Below are positions 48,336 through 59,441 of a stretch of 64,000 nucleotides of DNA, piece after piece. The notes beneath the pieces were generated by a model. That model did not search any database. It worked only from the letters and a program-made list of their open reading frames with translations, and was not told the origin of the DNA. Origin of the DNA: Tetradesmus obliquus (lineage: Eukaryota > Chlorophyta > Chlorophyceae > Sphaeropleales > Scenedesmaceae); contig CP126205.1 of the NCBI GenBank assembly GCA_030272155.1, positions 794,501-858,500 of the forward strand. The letters are read 5' to 3'. The stretch's first letter is position 1, and each line of letters begins with the position of its first letter. The position numbers and the translations under genes were made by a program.

Positions 48336-48661
48336 ACTCGCCCTGTGCTACCCGCTAGCTGCCACAGCCACCTCCTCCAGCTCTGCCACACCCTCCCCAC
48401 AACCAGCTGCATCTGCATCTGCTGCTGCTGCTGCTGCTGCAGGCTGCAGGAATGCTTCTGCTGCGCAGCGTTGCAGCTGTGGGTGGCTCAGCGCTGCCTT
48501 TGAGACCTCGCCGTCCTTATGTATGCGCGCCACCAGGGCTTTAATCGAGGTGGAGGTGCCCTCTGAACTCAATCACCCTTTTCACTTACGGCAAGCCGCA
48601 GTGCTACCCGCTAGCTGCCACAGCTACCTCCTCCAGCTCTGCCACACCCTCAACACCACCA

Positions 48662-48697
<36 letters not shown>

Positions 48698-48917
48698 GGC
48701 TGCAGGAATGCTTCTGCTGCGCAGCGTTGCAGCTGTGGGTGGCCCAGTGCTGCCTTTGAGACCTCGCCGTCCTTGTGTATGCGCGCCACCAGGGCTTTAA
48801 TCGAGGTGGAGGTGCCCTCTGAACTCAATCACCCTTTTCACTTACGGCAAGCCGCAGTGCTACCCGCTAGCTGCCACAGCTACCTCCTCCAGCTCTGCCA
48901 CACCCTCAACACCACCA

Positions 48918-48953
<36 letters not shown>

Positions 48954-49350
48954 GGCTGCAGGAATGCTTCTGCTGCGCAGCGTTGCAGCTGTGGTTGGCC
49001 CAGTGCTGCCTTTGAGACCTCGCCGTCCTTATGTATGCGCGCCACCAGGGCTTTAATCGAGGTGGAGGTGCCCTCTGAACTCAATCACCCTTTTCACTTA
49101 CGGCAAGCCGCAGTGCTACCCGCTAGCTGCCACAGCTACCTCCTCCAGCTCTGCCACACCCTCAACACCACCACCTGCTGCTGCTGCTGCTGCTGCCGGC
49201 TGCAGGGTTGCTTCTGCTGCGCAGCGTTGCAGCTGTGGGTGGCTCAGTGCTGCCTTTGAGACCTCGCCGTCCTTATGTATGCGCGCCACCAGGGCTTTAA
49301 TCGAGGTGGAGGTGCCCTCTGAACTCAATCACCCTTTTCACTTACGGCAA
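48336..49350 (-). repeat. Four tandem copies of the last FMN/FHY exon beyond its stop codon
   Basis: The canonical last exon ends at 49360. Downstream, the frame ALVARIHKDGEVSKAAL through the polyAla run to VEGVAELEEVAVAASG and its stop is repeated at 49328-49116, 49084-48860, 48828-48604 and 48572-48348. Copies end 256, 256, 256 and 244 bp apart; the 244 interval reflects a shorter CTG run. Each copy replaces the canonical EANFTSLE with EGTSTSIK and is preceded by a TTCAG acceptor-like site, so each could act as an alternative terminal exon. Confidence 0.92.
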
Positions 49351-49359
49351 GCTGCAGTG

Positions 49360-51065
49360 CTACCCGCTAGCTGCCACAGCTACCTCCTCCAGCTCTGCCA
49401 CACCCTCAACACCACCTGCTGCTGCTGCTGCTGCTGCTGCCGGCTGCAGGAATGCTTCTGCTGCGTAGTGCTGTAGCTGTGGGTGGCTCAGTGCTGCTTT
49501 TGAGACCTCGCCGTCCTTGTGTATGCGCGCCACCAGGGCTTCAAGCGAGGTGAAGTTGGCCTCAGGACGCACATAGCCGCACACCAGCAGCCGTATTTCT
49601 TGGCCGTAGAAGGGCTGCAGGCAGCAAACAGCACAACTTTGTCAGGATGCCAAAGTGCAATTGAATTTGAGTTGCCCAGAGCCACGCACAAGCAGCCGGA
49701 GTCCATGGCCATAGAAGGGCTGCCGACAACGTACACAGCAGTAGTTTAGATGAACGCTGACTTGAAGTGAGGTTTGGTTTGCACATAGCCGCACAAGCAG
49801 TCGAATCTCTCGGCCATCGAAGGACTGCAGGCAGCAAATGCAGCACAACATGTGAGCACGCAAGCAGCACCCAGCTGCACACCAGCATTTGCTGGCCATA
49901 CAGGGCTTCATGCACAGCGTGAAGCCCTGGGCGGCCAAAGTTTCAAGGGATGCAAGTTTGCAGATCGCAATCAAGGAAGAATTCAAGACAGCTGGCAGCA
50001 ACAGTACACCCAAGCTGTTGCTGCCTCTGCTGTGTGGAGCAGCTGGATGGCACGCTAGCTGCAACACAGGTGCAATAGGCTGACACTGCTGTCCTGAGCT
50101 GCGTTTTCCGACCTGTTCGAAGTCATGCAGGATCCATGGCTCCGCCGTCTTCTCCGTGTTGTTGTAGAAGGGGTTCCAGCCAATGCTCATCACCATCTTG
50201 TACACCTGCAGCAGCAGCAGCAGCAGCAGGAGCAGCAGCAATAGCGCCCAGAGTTCAGCCAGCAGGGAGTGAAAAGGTTGTGCAATTAGTGCAACAGCTG
50301 CTGTGCGCTGCGCCCGGCACGGCTGCATATTCACCTAATGACGGTCAAACTTAACTTGTGGGTTGATAGTGCAACCCTACAACCCGCAACCCTCAACTTG
50401 CAAGTCATGCACACCTGGACTGAGTCGCCTATCCTTGCCCAGCCGCAGTAGATGCCTGTGACTGCCTCTGCGATGCTTAGTGTGCACTACTGTTGCTTAG
50501 TGTGCACTACTGTTGCTTAGTGTGCACTACTGTTGCTTAGTGTGCACTACTGTTGCTTAGTGTGCACTACTGTTGCTTAGTGTGCACTACTGTTGCTTAG
50601 TGTGCACTACTGTTGCTTAGTGTGCACTACTGTTGCACTCCGTATGCAGGACATGCAACCAAAACCCACCTCGCGTGAGCCGCCTATGCTGGCCCAGCCG
50701 CAGTAGATGCCCGTCACTGCTGCTGCAATGCTGCGTATGCTAATACGCTGCATGCTCATGCGCTGCATTTCACATGCAAGAAGTGCTCAACATAATGAGA
50801 AGCTCACTTCGCTTGAGTCGCCTATGCTGGCCCAGCCGCAGTAGATGCCCGTGACAGCCTCTGCTATGCTGTGGCGCAGCGAGTCTGCGTCCACGTTAGC
50901 AGTTGGGATGCCCAGCTCCTGCACAAAGCAGTGCGGTTTACAACGACAGCAGCAGAAGCAACACCAGGCGCATCGATATGTTGCAATGTCGCTGCACCAT
51001 CATGCAGAGCTCGGTTTATGCATGAGATCCTAAGCATGTGAGTTCGGGATGCTGCTGTTTCTCGT

Positions 51066-51097
<32 letters not shown>

Positions 51098-54034
51098 ACA
51101 CTGCTTCAAGAACAGTGCTTATGGCTGTCGCTGCATTGCTGCACAACGTCCTGCATGCCTTCGCCTCTCACCTTGGAGCCGCGGCCAAAGCCCTTGACCA
51201 CAGTGCCGCTGATTGTGAACACAGGGTCCAGCGGAATGACACCTTCCACTAGGTCCCCAAAAGGTGGCAGGCCGTAGATGGTGGGGTCAAAGGCGAGCAG
51301 TGATGGCAGCACCTGCACTACACCTGCATGTAGTACAAGCAGCAGCAGAACACCACAGAGTATGGAAAACATGTGTCAGCTGCATGCGGTTGAAGGATAC
51401 AGCTGCCCGTGCCAAGAGCCCCAGTCAAGGTAACTAAGCCCAGCAAAAACGGTCTTAAGCAGCACCATTATGTGTGTCTCACCTCCCTTGCCGCTGGCTG
51501 CTGCCTCTTCCTGGCTGATGGCTTTGAACTCATCTTGCGCCTCTACCAGTGACGGCACCACCACCACGCGCATGCCAGCAGCAACAGCACCCTGCACATT
51601 TGGAGAAAGGTAGACAGCCAAGCACGTGCAGATGTTAATGAAAAGCACATGCAGCGACTGAGCAGGCAGCCACATTACTGCATGTTATTCCGCAGGCTGC
51701 AGCTCACAGCAGGTCGCAGAAAGGCGCCACCCACAATCTACTTACACCATGCCAGACAGTGCTTCACAGCACACGGCCCAGTTCTGTCAAGACCAAGGCA
51801 ATCTGTAATCTTTTTTTCCGAAAATCCCTTGTCTTGTCTTTTCACGCACCTCTACGCCGCTGGGTGCGTCCTCAAAGCAGAGGCAGCTGCTGGCGGCCAC
51901 GCCCAGCTGCCGCGCTGCCTCAGCAAACACATCTGGCGCGGGCTTGCCGTTAGTAACCTGCATAGTGGGAGGCAACACGCAGCCACGTTTGTTACCGCGT
52001 GTGCACTCCAGCTGCTACGGGGCCTCAGAAAACACGTCCCAGACTTAGTACTTGACACAGCTGATTATAGCATATCGACACACCTCATCGCCATACATTG
52101 ATGCCTGGAACAGCTGCTGCAGCCAGAGCTTCTTTGAGAGCTTCTTGCTCAGTGACGACAAAATGACAAAATAACACACATAACAGCAAATGTAGCACAC
52201 CTCGTCGCCGCACACCGAGGCCTGGAACAACTCCTGCAGCCAGGGCTTTTTTGATAGCTTCTTTCCAAAGGTGGCCCTGCTGGTGCTGGTTGCAATCGCC
52301 ACCTTGGCGCCACAGTCTGACAAATGCTGCAGCAGCCGCCGCGCCCCGGGAAGCGGCCGAACATCAGCCCACCTGCAAGCATTTCATAACCAGATGATGT
52401 CGGTCAAATTATGCCAATGGCAGTGCATTATCACAGATGGAGGGATGCAGTGGAGCATGCTACAGCAGGGCCTGATGCTGCATTCCCTTATTTCCCGGCT
52501 GGTGCTGGTGGCGATGGCCGCATTGGCGCCACAGTCTGACAGGTGCTGCAGCCGCCGCCGCGCCCCGGGAAGCGGCCGCACGTCAACCCACCTGCATTCA
52601 TTTGCAGCACAAATAATAAACTTCGGCTGATGTACATGCCAGGTAGGTGCTTGCTGCACTGGAGCTGCTGCTGCAGATAGTCTTTCTTGCACCTTGTGTC
52701 TGTGCGCAGCACGCAATGGACGCTTGACACGTGACGTTACTGCAAGCGTAACGGCCAGCAGCCTGCCCAGCTTTCATTGCATGTGTAGATACTGCTGCCC
52801 TGGACACAACACCATGCCCATGCCCTGCTGCAGCTGCTGTAGCACCAGCAAGTGCAGGTAGCCGCCAGCAGCACCCCTGACCACCCCGTCGTACCACCAA
52901 ATAGTCTTGAGATCAAACATTACGATGCATCAGCTTGAGCAAGCGGCCGCTGCCTGTCACCATCTGCCCATCCTGCCGTTCACCCTCAACTGTCTTAGAT
53001 GCTTTTATAACCCACATTTGACTAATAGCATATGTGAAACTTGTCCTACCTCGCCTCCAGTAGCGGCTATGTCTGGTCAAACAGCTGCTGCGCGGGTACG
53101 TCCCGCTCCAGCAGCGCTGCCACTGCCATTGGCTCATCCTTGGCCTTGATATCATTGTCATTTTTACACTTTCTCGGATGCTGCCAAGACCTGCATGTAA
53201 CTACTTCTGAGCTACATTTGTTGTACAATCGTATAAATAACCACTGTCTTAGTAGTATGTTACCTCGCCTCCAGTAGCGGCTCTGTCTGGTCAAACAGCT
53301 GCTGTGCAGGCACGTCCAGCCCCAGCAGTGCCGCCACGTCACGCCAGCAGTCCAGCGGGCGCTTGCCCAGCGCTGTGCGCTGCGCCTCTGCAACACAGCG
53401 GGCGGGGCAACAGTAGTTTCCTCTGTAACGTTTACCGTTTGGTGGCAGGCTTCTAGGCAGCATACGCCACGTTGTGTTGGGTGATGTATGCCTTGCTGTG
53501 CGGCAATACACAGAAGTGGCTGGGCGGTGTTGGAGGAGGCAGCTGTGAAGGCAGTGGGCTGCTGGTCTTTGCCTGCAGGCTGACGGGTGCAAAAAAATAA
53601 GGAAGAGCTGTCGAGCAGTAGCAAGCTACACGCATGCAAGATTCAGTGGGTACACTGCTGCTCAAGATACATTCTCAGCATTTACTTCGGTGCTGCGCGC
53701 AAATTTTCACGAGGCATGCAAGCTGCAGCATTTGCTGGCGTTGCTGGGTGTGTGGTGGTTACCCTGCGACCTTGAACACGAGGTTTCATTGCCTAGCGCA
53801 ACACATTACCTTTGGTGAGCACTTTGCCATGCTGTGCCAGCACCTGCTGCGCCACTTCGATGCATAGTGACTCTGCATATACATGCAGCATCAGCGGTCA
53901 GGCAGGCCATCACTACTGCTTGTGTACGCTGCTGCGCTAGGCCATGCAGTAGGAAGATCTTGGGTGCACGTGCCTGTGTCTATTATCAGGCCGTCTAAAT
54001 CAAAGATGAATGCTGCAGGAGAGGCAGCAGCCAT
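49360..54034 (-). CDS. FMN/FHY: Bifunctional FMN hydrolase / riboflavin kinase
   Basis: Plant-type fusion: an N-terminal HAD phosphatase hydrolyses FMN to riboflavin, and a C-terminal kinase makes FMN from riboflavin and ATP. Ten exons in phase give 415 residues: 54034-53974, 53872-53810, 53387-53264, 52372-52201, 51957-51850, 51591-51483, 51323-51172, 50918-50808, 50205-50113, 49614-49360. HAD motifs: FIFDLDGLIIDTE (nucleophile Asp), AIATSTSRATFGKK, then NGKPAPDVFAEAARQLG and CLCFEDAPSGVE. Kinase motifs: VVKGFGRGSK and ELGIPTANVD (nucleotide and flavin site), GIYCGWASIG, MVMSIGWNPFYNNTEKTAEP, then CGYVRPEANFTSLEALVARI. Length is close to the Arabidopsis enzyme (379). Intron 1 appears to be GC-AG. 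Exons 3, 4, 8 and 10 have echoes. Confidence 0.92.
49615..49835 (-). repeat. Acceptor-side echoes of FMN/FHY exon 10
   Basis: The exon 10 start PFYGQEIRLLVCGYVRPEAN (49614) has upstream copies starting at 49729 (PFYGHGLRLLVRG) and 49824 (FDGREIRLLVRLCAN), intervals 115 and 95 bp. Confidence 0.85.
50415..50735 (-). repeat. Donor-side echoes of FMN/FHY exon 8
   Basis: The exon 8 end (AVTGIYCGWASIGDSSE, donor after 50808) is repeated with donors after 50670 (GIYCGWASIGGSRE) and 50415 (GIYCGWARIGDSVQ). The second interval is enlarged by the 20-bp minisatellite inserted in the intronic part. Confidence 0.88.
50477..50636. repeat. 20-bp minisatellite, eight perfect copies
   Basis: TGTGCACTACTGTTGCTTAG is repeated head to tail eight times (the last copy diverges at its end), inside an echo interval of FMN/FHY intron 8. 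The near-perfect identity implies recent expansion. Confidence 0.95.
52082..52170 (-). repeat. Donor-side echo of FMN/FHY exon 4
   Basis: The exon 4 end LSKKPWLQELFQASVCGDE (donor after 52201) is repeated as LSKKLWLQQLFQASMYGDE about 119 bp downstream with a GTGTGT donor. Confidence 0.88.
52480..52595 (-). repeat. Acceptor-side echo of FMN/FHY exon 4
   Basis: The exon 4 start WADVRPLPGARRLLQHLSDC (52372) is repeated upstream as WVDVRPLPGARRRLQHLSDC after a TGCAG acceptor, about 220 bp away. Confidence 0.88.
53050..53115 (-). repeat. Donor-side echo of FMN/FHY exon 3
   Basis: The exon 3 end LDVPAQQLFDQTEPLLEAR (donor after 53264) is repeated with a GTAGGA donor after 53050, but the Glu codon has become a stop, so inclusion would truncate the protein. 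Confidence 0.85.
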
Positions 54035-54732
54035 GCTGAAGCTGCTGGTGGCAGCAGCAGCAGTAGTTGCACAGCAGTTGCAACTGCACTGGAGCTGGCA
54101 GGTTTCAGACACAGGAACGGCTGAACCCGCTTTGACTCAGTCTTATTGAAGAACAACAGCCGTATTGCGCTGCACTCTGCCAAGCTGCAGCATGTTTAAG
54201 CCAATGGGCTTTCTGAAACCCTCAGGACTCAGGACAGAAGCTCACACCCTGAACACCAGGTGACAACTGTTTCACCACGGTGCTAACAAAGTGCAAGCTG
54301 AAGCTGTATGCGAAGTCGAACGACAGCAACACATACTTGGCTGTGGTTCGCGCTTCCTGCTTGAAATTGCTGTTGCCCTGACCACGCTGTCCTTCGCATC
54401 CACCTGCAACGCCGCGAACAATTGCACATTGTCAACGCTGAACTGTCATAATACGATCAACATGCAGCGGCTCGCGGGGTTGCAAGGCAGGAGCAGGTTC
54501 ACGGTGAGTGTGTGGGTTGGCAGGTCACCACACAAGTGGCCTTGGACCAAATGCTGTAGAGGGAGCAGGGGTAATCAGAGCAGCAGCAGATGACTGCTTG
54601 TGAAGCCTGATATTACCAAAATACAAGTAGCTGATGTAGTTTGAACGGCTTTACAGCTTGTAGCACAACAGGTGCTGCTGCTGCCGCTACAACACATCTA
54701 CTGCCTTCCTGGGGTGCCTCAAGACCATTATT
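54035..54732. promoter_or_regulatory. Divergent intergenic region, FMN-FHY / SnoaL-membrane gene
   Basis: About 700 bp between the starts at 54034 (-) and 54733 (+). No gene. Candidate location of both promoters; no specific element identified. Confidence 0.45.
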
Positions 54733-55502
54733 GTGGTTTCATCTGCTCTGTTGTCGACTTCACGTTGTGTCCATCAACTTAGGGATGCCATTGCTCAGGA
54801 ATCAAGGCCCTGCAGCCTTACTCAGTTCCTCTCAGGACCAGCACATTCAACAGGCATTGGGCACTCCCACCAGCAGCTGCGTATACCCCTCGTAACAGCA
54901 GCGGCAGCAGCAGCAACAGCAGCAGGAGCAACCACCAGCGACATGCAGCACGGCAGCAGCAGTTGACCGCAGCAGCTGTCCCAGCAGGCTCCTCAGCGGT
55001 CACCCAGCAGCAGCAACAGCTGCAGGGCAAGGACGTCGTCATTGCGTTTTATGACGCTTATAACAAGCGTGACCTGGCAGCGATCTCAAACCTGATTGCT
55101 GATGACATCTCATACCATGACTTGGTGTATGACGAGCCTCATGAGGGCAGAGAGGGAGTGATGTCCTGGCTCAAGAAGGTGAGCTGGGTGACAGTGCTAA
55201 GGGCGGGTTCGACAGCAGTGGTACAGCAAGGAAAAGCAAGGTAAAGTGAAGCGAAGCAAACCGCAGCAAAGCAAAGCAAAGCAGAGCAGAGCAAAGCAAA
55301 GCAAAGCAAAGCAAAGCAAAGCTTCTTGAGGGCAGGGAGGGAGGCATGCATTGGCTGGGGTGAAGTTGGTGGGCAGCACCAGTGTTGCAGCAGCCGAGCA
55401 AGGATAGCAGCAGCAAAACACAGCAGAAGTCTGGCACAGCTGATGGCAGCTTTAGTCAGGTACCCTTGTGCAGGCTGAACACCAGAAATTGTTGTGTTGT
55501 TT

Positions 55503-55535
<33 letters not shown>

Positions 55536-58334
55536 AGATCCGCCGCTATGCTCCTGATGACCTCAAGTTTGTCATTGAGGACATCACTGATGGTGATGCA
55601 ACAAAGGTCGGCGTGAAGTGGTGAGCAGCTAATTGCATCACCCTGAAAAAACTTCATAACAAAGAAATGGTTGACATGTCAAATGTGCGCTTTCACCAGC
55701 AGCTCTGACGTCAGCAGGCATTGCGCAAGCCGCCAAGGCAGCAGCGCTACCACCAGCAGTACCAACATTGGAAGATAACAAAAGCGCGCAAAATCATGTG
55801 TTGTGTCCCTGCAGGCATGTGGAGTCTGGTGACGGCGTCTTCTTCCCCTTCAGCAGCAATGATCTAGAACACCTTTGACGTGGATTTGTGATGCCCATGT
55901 TGTGCCGCTGCAGGCACGTGGAGTATGGTGACGGCGTCTTCTTTCCCTTCAGCAGCAATGATCTAGAACACCTTTGGCGTGGATTTGTGATGTTCACGTT
56001 GTGTGTCCCTGCAGGCACGTGGAGTGTGGTGACGGCGTCTTCTTCCCTTTCAGCAGGGGCTGCAGCTTCATCACACTCAACAGCAGCTGCCAGATCCAGA
56101 CGGTGAGTGTTGCCATGCAAGCTAGCAGCAGGCTTGTGTGTGTTTGTTGCACGCGATGCCTGCCTGCTGGCATCAGCGCCCACGTGACTTTGTGTTTACT
56201 CTGCAACAGCTGCGGGTTGGTGCAGGGCCAGACACAGCGACCAGCACTTGCAGTTGCTCGTTCTGCTGAAGGTCATATGCTGTTTCTTCTGTCCGTTTTC
56301 TCTCTCCTTGCTGCCACAGGTGCGTGATGTGGTTGAGCCCTCAACCAAGCCTGGTGACTCCACCCTGGTGCTGCTGGGTGCGCTCACCCCTCTCATCCGC
56401 AAGCTGGGCCCAGCAGCAGACCCCGCCAACCTGAAGCGGCTACCCATTGCAGCAGCAGCTGTCTGGGCACTGTACGTCGGTGAGTGCTGCTGCCGCTGCT
56501 GCTGTGGTTGTGGTGAAGGCATGCCGTCGGCATAGCTTGCAAGCACAGTCGCAGCAGTGCATGTCAAACACATCAACACCGACGTGTCTGGGTTGCACTT
56601 TGTTGCGTTGCTGAGTGATGTGGCTGAATTGATGTCACTGCGACAACTGCATGTGCTCAATGACCGTGATCCAACTGCGAAGAAATGGACAATCATTGGG
56701 CTGCTGCTGCTGCTGCTGCCCCAGGCTACCTGTCGATTGTGATGCTCAGCACCGCTGTGCCAGGCGCGCCAGCCATCGCCACACCGCCTGAGGTGTTTGA
56801 GGAAATCCTGCAGGTGGGCTGGCAGCCAGCATGATGTGCAGGGCACACAGTGCGGCTGAAACCTGTTGTGCTTGTGAACGAGTGCGTGTCTGCAGTCTAT
56901 TGCCACACCGCCTGAGGTGTTCCAGCAGATCCTGCAGGTGGGCATGCCTATGAAGCTGCATCTTGCAGGCACATGAGCCTGCAAGCCTGTGTGCATTGCC
57001 TTTGCCTTTGCTGTGCGCACGCTTGCCCAACGCTCCTGTCAAACTGCCATCGCCACACCACCCGAGGTGTTCGAGGAGATCCTGCAGGTGGGCAGGCAGC
57101 ACCAGTGTGTTTTGCACACATTGTGGCTCGGGTAAAGCATTCTTGATAGTCAGCCTGTGCCTCAACCAATGCCCATCTGCCAATCAATGCACAACTGATC
57201 TCAACATCCCTTTCACACCCCCTTCAATCCCCATCTCGAACCACAGGAGTCCATCAACCTGTGGTGGATCAATGACAGCCTAACCGCCCTAGGCCTCAGC
57301 TTCATCCCCAATATGCCCTGCCGCCCTCTTTGGCTCCAACCAGAAGCTGCTCTAGGCACAATCATGCAGAACTGTGCGCATTGCTTTTGCCTTGGCTGCT
57401 TGCATATGCCCTGCCCTTCAAACCGCTGTGAATGCGCCTTGCAACCCTGCAGGAGTCCATTAACCTGTGGTGGATCAACGACAGCCTGACTGCCCTAGGC
57501 CTCAGCTTCATCCCCAACGTGCCCTGCCCGCCAGTCAGCGAGGCAGTCTTCAACTTTGTGCTTGGCTGGTGCCTCATGTTCCTGCCCGTGATGCTGACAG
57601 ATGGACCGTCGCAAAAGGTAGAAAAGAAGGTGAGAATGCTGCCGGCAGGGTTCTGGAGTTATGTTGTAACTTTGTGCTGGGCTGGTGCCTCATGTTCCTG
57701 CCCGTGATGCTGACAGACGGGCCCTCATAGAAGGTCGAGTAGAAGGTAATAATGCTGGCAGTTGTGTTAGCAGGGAACTGTGAAACCCAGATTTGTGCTG
57801 CAACTTTGTGCTGGGCTGGTGCCTCATGTTCCTGCCGGTGATGCTGACCGATGGACCTTCAGAAAAGATCAAGAAGAGGGTGAGATTTATGGAGTTGTTG
57901 ATTGACAATGCATTGGCGTAGTTGCTGAATGTTTTAGGGCTGTGCTTTGCAGTTCCCATGTGTCCACAGTGGTATCGCTGGCGGCAGCGCCTCAGGTGTT
58001 TCAGTGGACTGACTGCAGCACACCATCCCTGCAACGATCCTGCTGACTGCTGCTGCCAACTGCTGCTGCTGCCGCTGCTGCAGGGTGCGTGGTTTACAGC
58101 CATCATGTTCATCACCAACGTCTTCTTCATCCTATATATGCACTTTTGCTGCTGCTGCTGCCGTCACTGCTGCAGGGTGTGTGGTTCACAGCCATCATGT
58201 TCATGACCAACGTCTTCTTCATCCTATTTATGCACTTGCTGCTGCTGCTGCCGTCACTGCTGCCGCTGTTGCAGGGCGTGTCTTTTACGCCCATCATGTT
58301 CATCACCAACGTCTTCTTCATCCCCTTCATGCTA

Positions 58335-58392
<58 letters not shown>

Positions 58393-59441
58393 AGGGTGCG
58401 TGGTTTACAGCCATCATGTTCATCACCAACGTCTTTTTCATTCCCTTCATGGCCCTGAGGGCAATGCCAGAGCCCCTGGAGCCGGCAGCAGCAGCAACCA
58501 GCAGCAGCAGCAGCAGTGTGGCAGCAGCACAGCGGCAGCGCAAGGTGGCGGTGCCTGGCAGTCAGCGGCTGCCCAGCTGGTCACCTGCGCTGGGTGCTTT
58601 TGGAGGCTTCATTGGCGTGTTTGCCATCTACTGGGCACTTGCGGGTGAGATATGCTTGTTTCATGTAACAGGCTAGCATGCTGGACTGCTGGGCTTCTTT
58701 TGCCACACCTGCACGCTGGTATGCTGCAGTGCTGCATGCTCAGTTGCTAGTCGGGTTGTGCGGAGGATCTTGTATGATGTGAGTCACCAGCTGCCATGTC
58801 AATCGCCTCAATTATTTGTGCATCAGCTCATACAGCAACTGCTGCTGCTGCTGCTGCTGCTGCTGCAGGCCGTCCAGAGTTTGGTGACCTGTCTGCCCGC
58901 TATGACTACTTTCAAACAACATTCAACAGCAACAGGGTGCGTGACGTGGCCTAAATGTTTGCTCAAGCACTGGTTGCAGCAGCGTCACATGCCCTGAGCT
59001 GCTGCGCCATGTGCCAAGCTTGACATGCTGCATCATGCGTGCAAGTACTGCAGGCCAGGCCTGCAGGGGCTTGGTTGCTGTCAGCACTGCGTGTTTCACT
59101 TCTTACTCGACAACTTTTAACTTTGTTGTGTGTAACATTGCCCCCCCTGCAGGTGTTCCGGGCATTCAAGCTGGACATGGGCCTATTCTACGCCTGGCAG
59201 CTCTCTTTCCTGCAAACCTTTGCCGCAACTGTGCGGCAACTTTGACCATGTTTGACCAGTTGCTGGCAACACTGCTTTCCTGCAGGTGTTCTGGGCCTTC
59301 ATGCTGGACATGGGCCTGTTCTACATCTGGCAGCTGTCTTTCCTGCAAGCAGCGCCAGCGCAGTACAAGTACGTGCCATACTTTGGCCTGGCTGGGTGGC
59401 TGATTGCTGGAGGCACAGCAGCCGATGCGGAGGAGGCTTGA
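54733..59441 (+). CDS. SnoaL-like domain fused to a multi-span membrane domain (predicted plastid)
   Basis: Ten exons (54733-54891, 54963-55178, 55538-55620, 56015-56102, 56320-56479, 56725-56813, 57453-57629, 58395-58644, 58869-58936, 59286-59441) join in phase to 481 residues. The Ser/Leu/Arg-rich, acid-poor N-terminus resembles a plastid transit peptide. A SnoaL/NTF2-fold domain follows (VVIAFYDAYNKRDLAAISNL, then DISYHDLVYDEPHEGREGV and ITDGDATKVGVKWHVE). The second half has several hydrophobic spans: AVWALYVGYLSIVML, FNFVLGWCLMFLPVML, WFTAIMFITNVFFIPFMAL, FGGFIGVFAIYWALAG and YVPYFGLAGWLIAGG. I recall plant plastid proteins of similar layout but give no function. Exon 1 and its 71-bp CAG-rich intron are the least certain part. 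Exons 4, 6, 7, 8 and 10 have echoes. Confidence 0.8.
55240..55322 (+). repeat. AAAGC pentanucleotide tract
   Basis: About 14 tandem AAAGC units with a few substitutions, in intron 2 of the SnoaL-membrane gene. Confidence 0.9.
55814..55985 (+). repeat. Acceptor-side echoes of SnoaL gene exon 4
   Basis: The exon 4 start (HVECGDGVFFPFS, at 56015) occurs twice upstream, at about 55815 and 55914 (HVESGDGVFFPFSSND and HVEYGDGVFFPFSSND), at 100-bp intervals, each after a CTGCAG acceptor. Confidence 0.9.
56881..57087 (+). repeat. Donor-side echoes of SnoaL gene exon 6
   Basis: The exon end AIATPPEVFEEILQ with a GTGGGC donor (56813) recurs with donors after 56937 (SIATPPEVFQQILQ) and 57087 (AIATPPEVFEEILQ), intervals 124 and 150 bp. 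Confidence 0.9.
57247..57330 (+). repeat. Acceptor-side echo of SnoaL gene exon 7
   Basis: ESINLWWINDSLTALGLSFI occurs at 57247 after a CCACAG acceptor, 206 bp before the full exon at 57453. The copy agrees for about 70 bases, then diverges. Confidence 0.9.
57655..57879 (+). repeat. Donor-side echoes of SnoaL gene exon 7
   Basis: The exon end FVLGWCLMFLPVMLTDGPS with its donor (57629) recurs with donors after 57745 and 57879, intervals 116 and 134 bp. The first echo carries TAG stops near its end; the second stays open (DGPSEKIKKR). Confidence 0.9.
58084..58335 (+). repeat. Acceptor-side echoes of SnoaL gene exon 8
   Basis: The exon start GAWFTAIMFITNVFFIPFM (58395) is preceded by copies starting at 58084, 58176 and 58275 (GVWFTAIMFMTNVFFILFM, GVSFTPIMFITNVFFIPFM and similar), intervals 92, 99 and 120 bp. 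Each follows a (CTG)nCAG acceptor, and the last three stay open through the intron. Confidence 0.92.
58336..58392 (+). repeat. (CTG)19 tract abutting a splice acceptor
   Basis: About 19 CTG units run directly into the CAG acceptor of exon 8 of the SnoaL-membrane gene. Confidence 0.9.
59153..59215 (+). repeat. Acceptor-side echo of SnoaL gene exon 10
   Basis: VFRAFKLDMGLFYAWQLSFL at 59153 precedes the full exon start VFWAFMLDMGLFYIWQLSFL at 59286 by 133 bp. Both have a CTGCAG acceptor, so which of the two is normally used is open. Confidence 0.88.

Noticed and set aside
48348-49328. Four repeats considered as separate small genes
   Set aside because: They are copies of the last FMN/FHY exon. 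The ATG that starts each frame comes from the repeat and no promoter or independent domain is seen.
50477-50636. Regular repeat array considered as CRISPR
   Set aside because: The units are contiguous with no spacers and lie in an intron of a eukaryotic gene, so this is a minisatellite.
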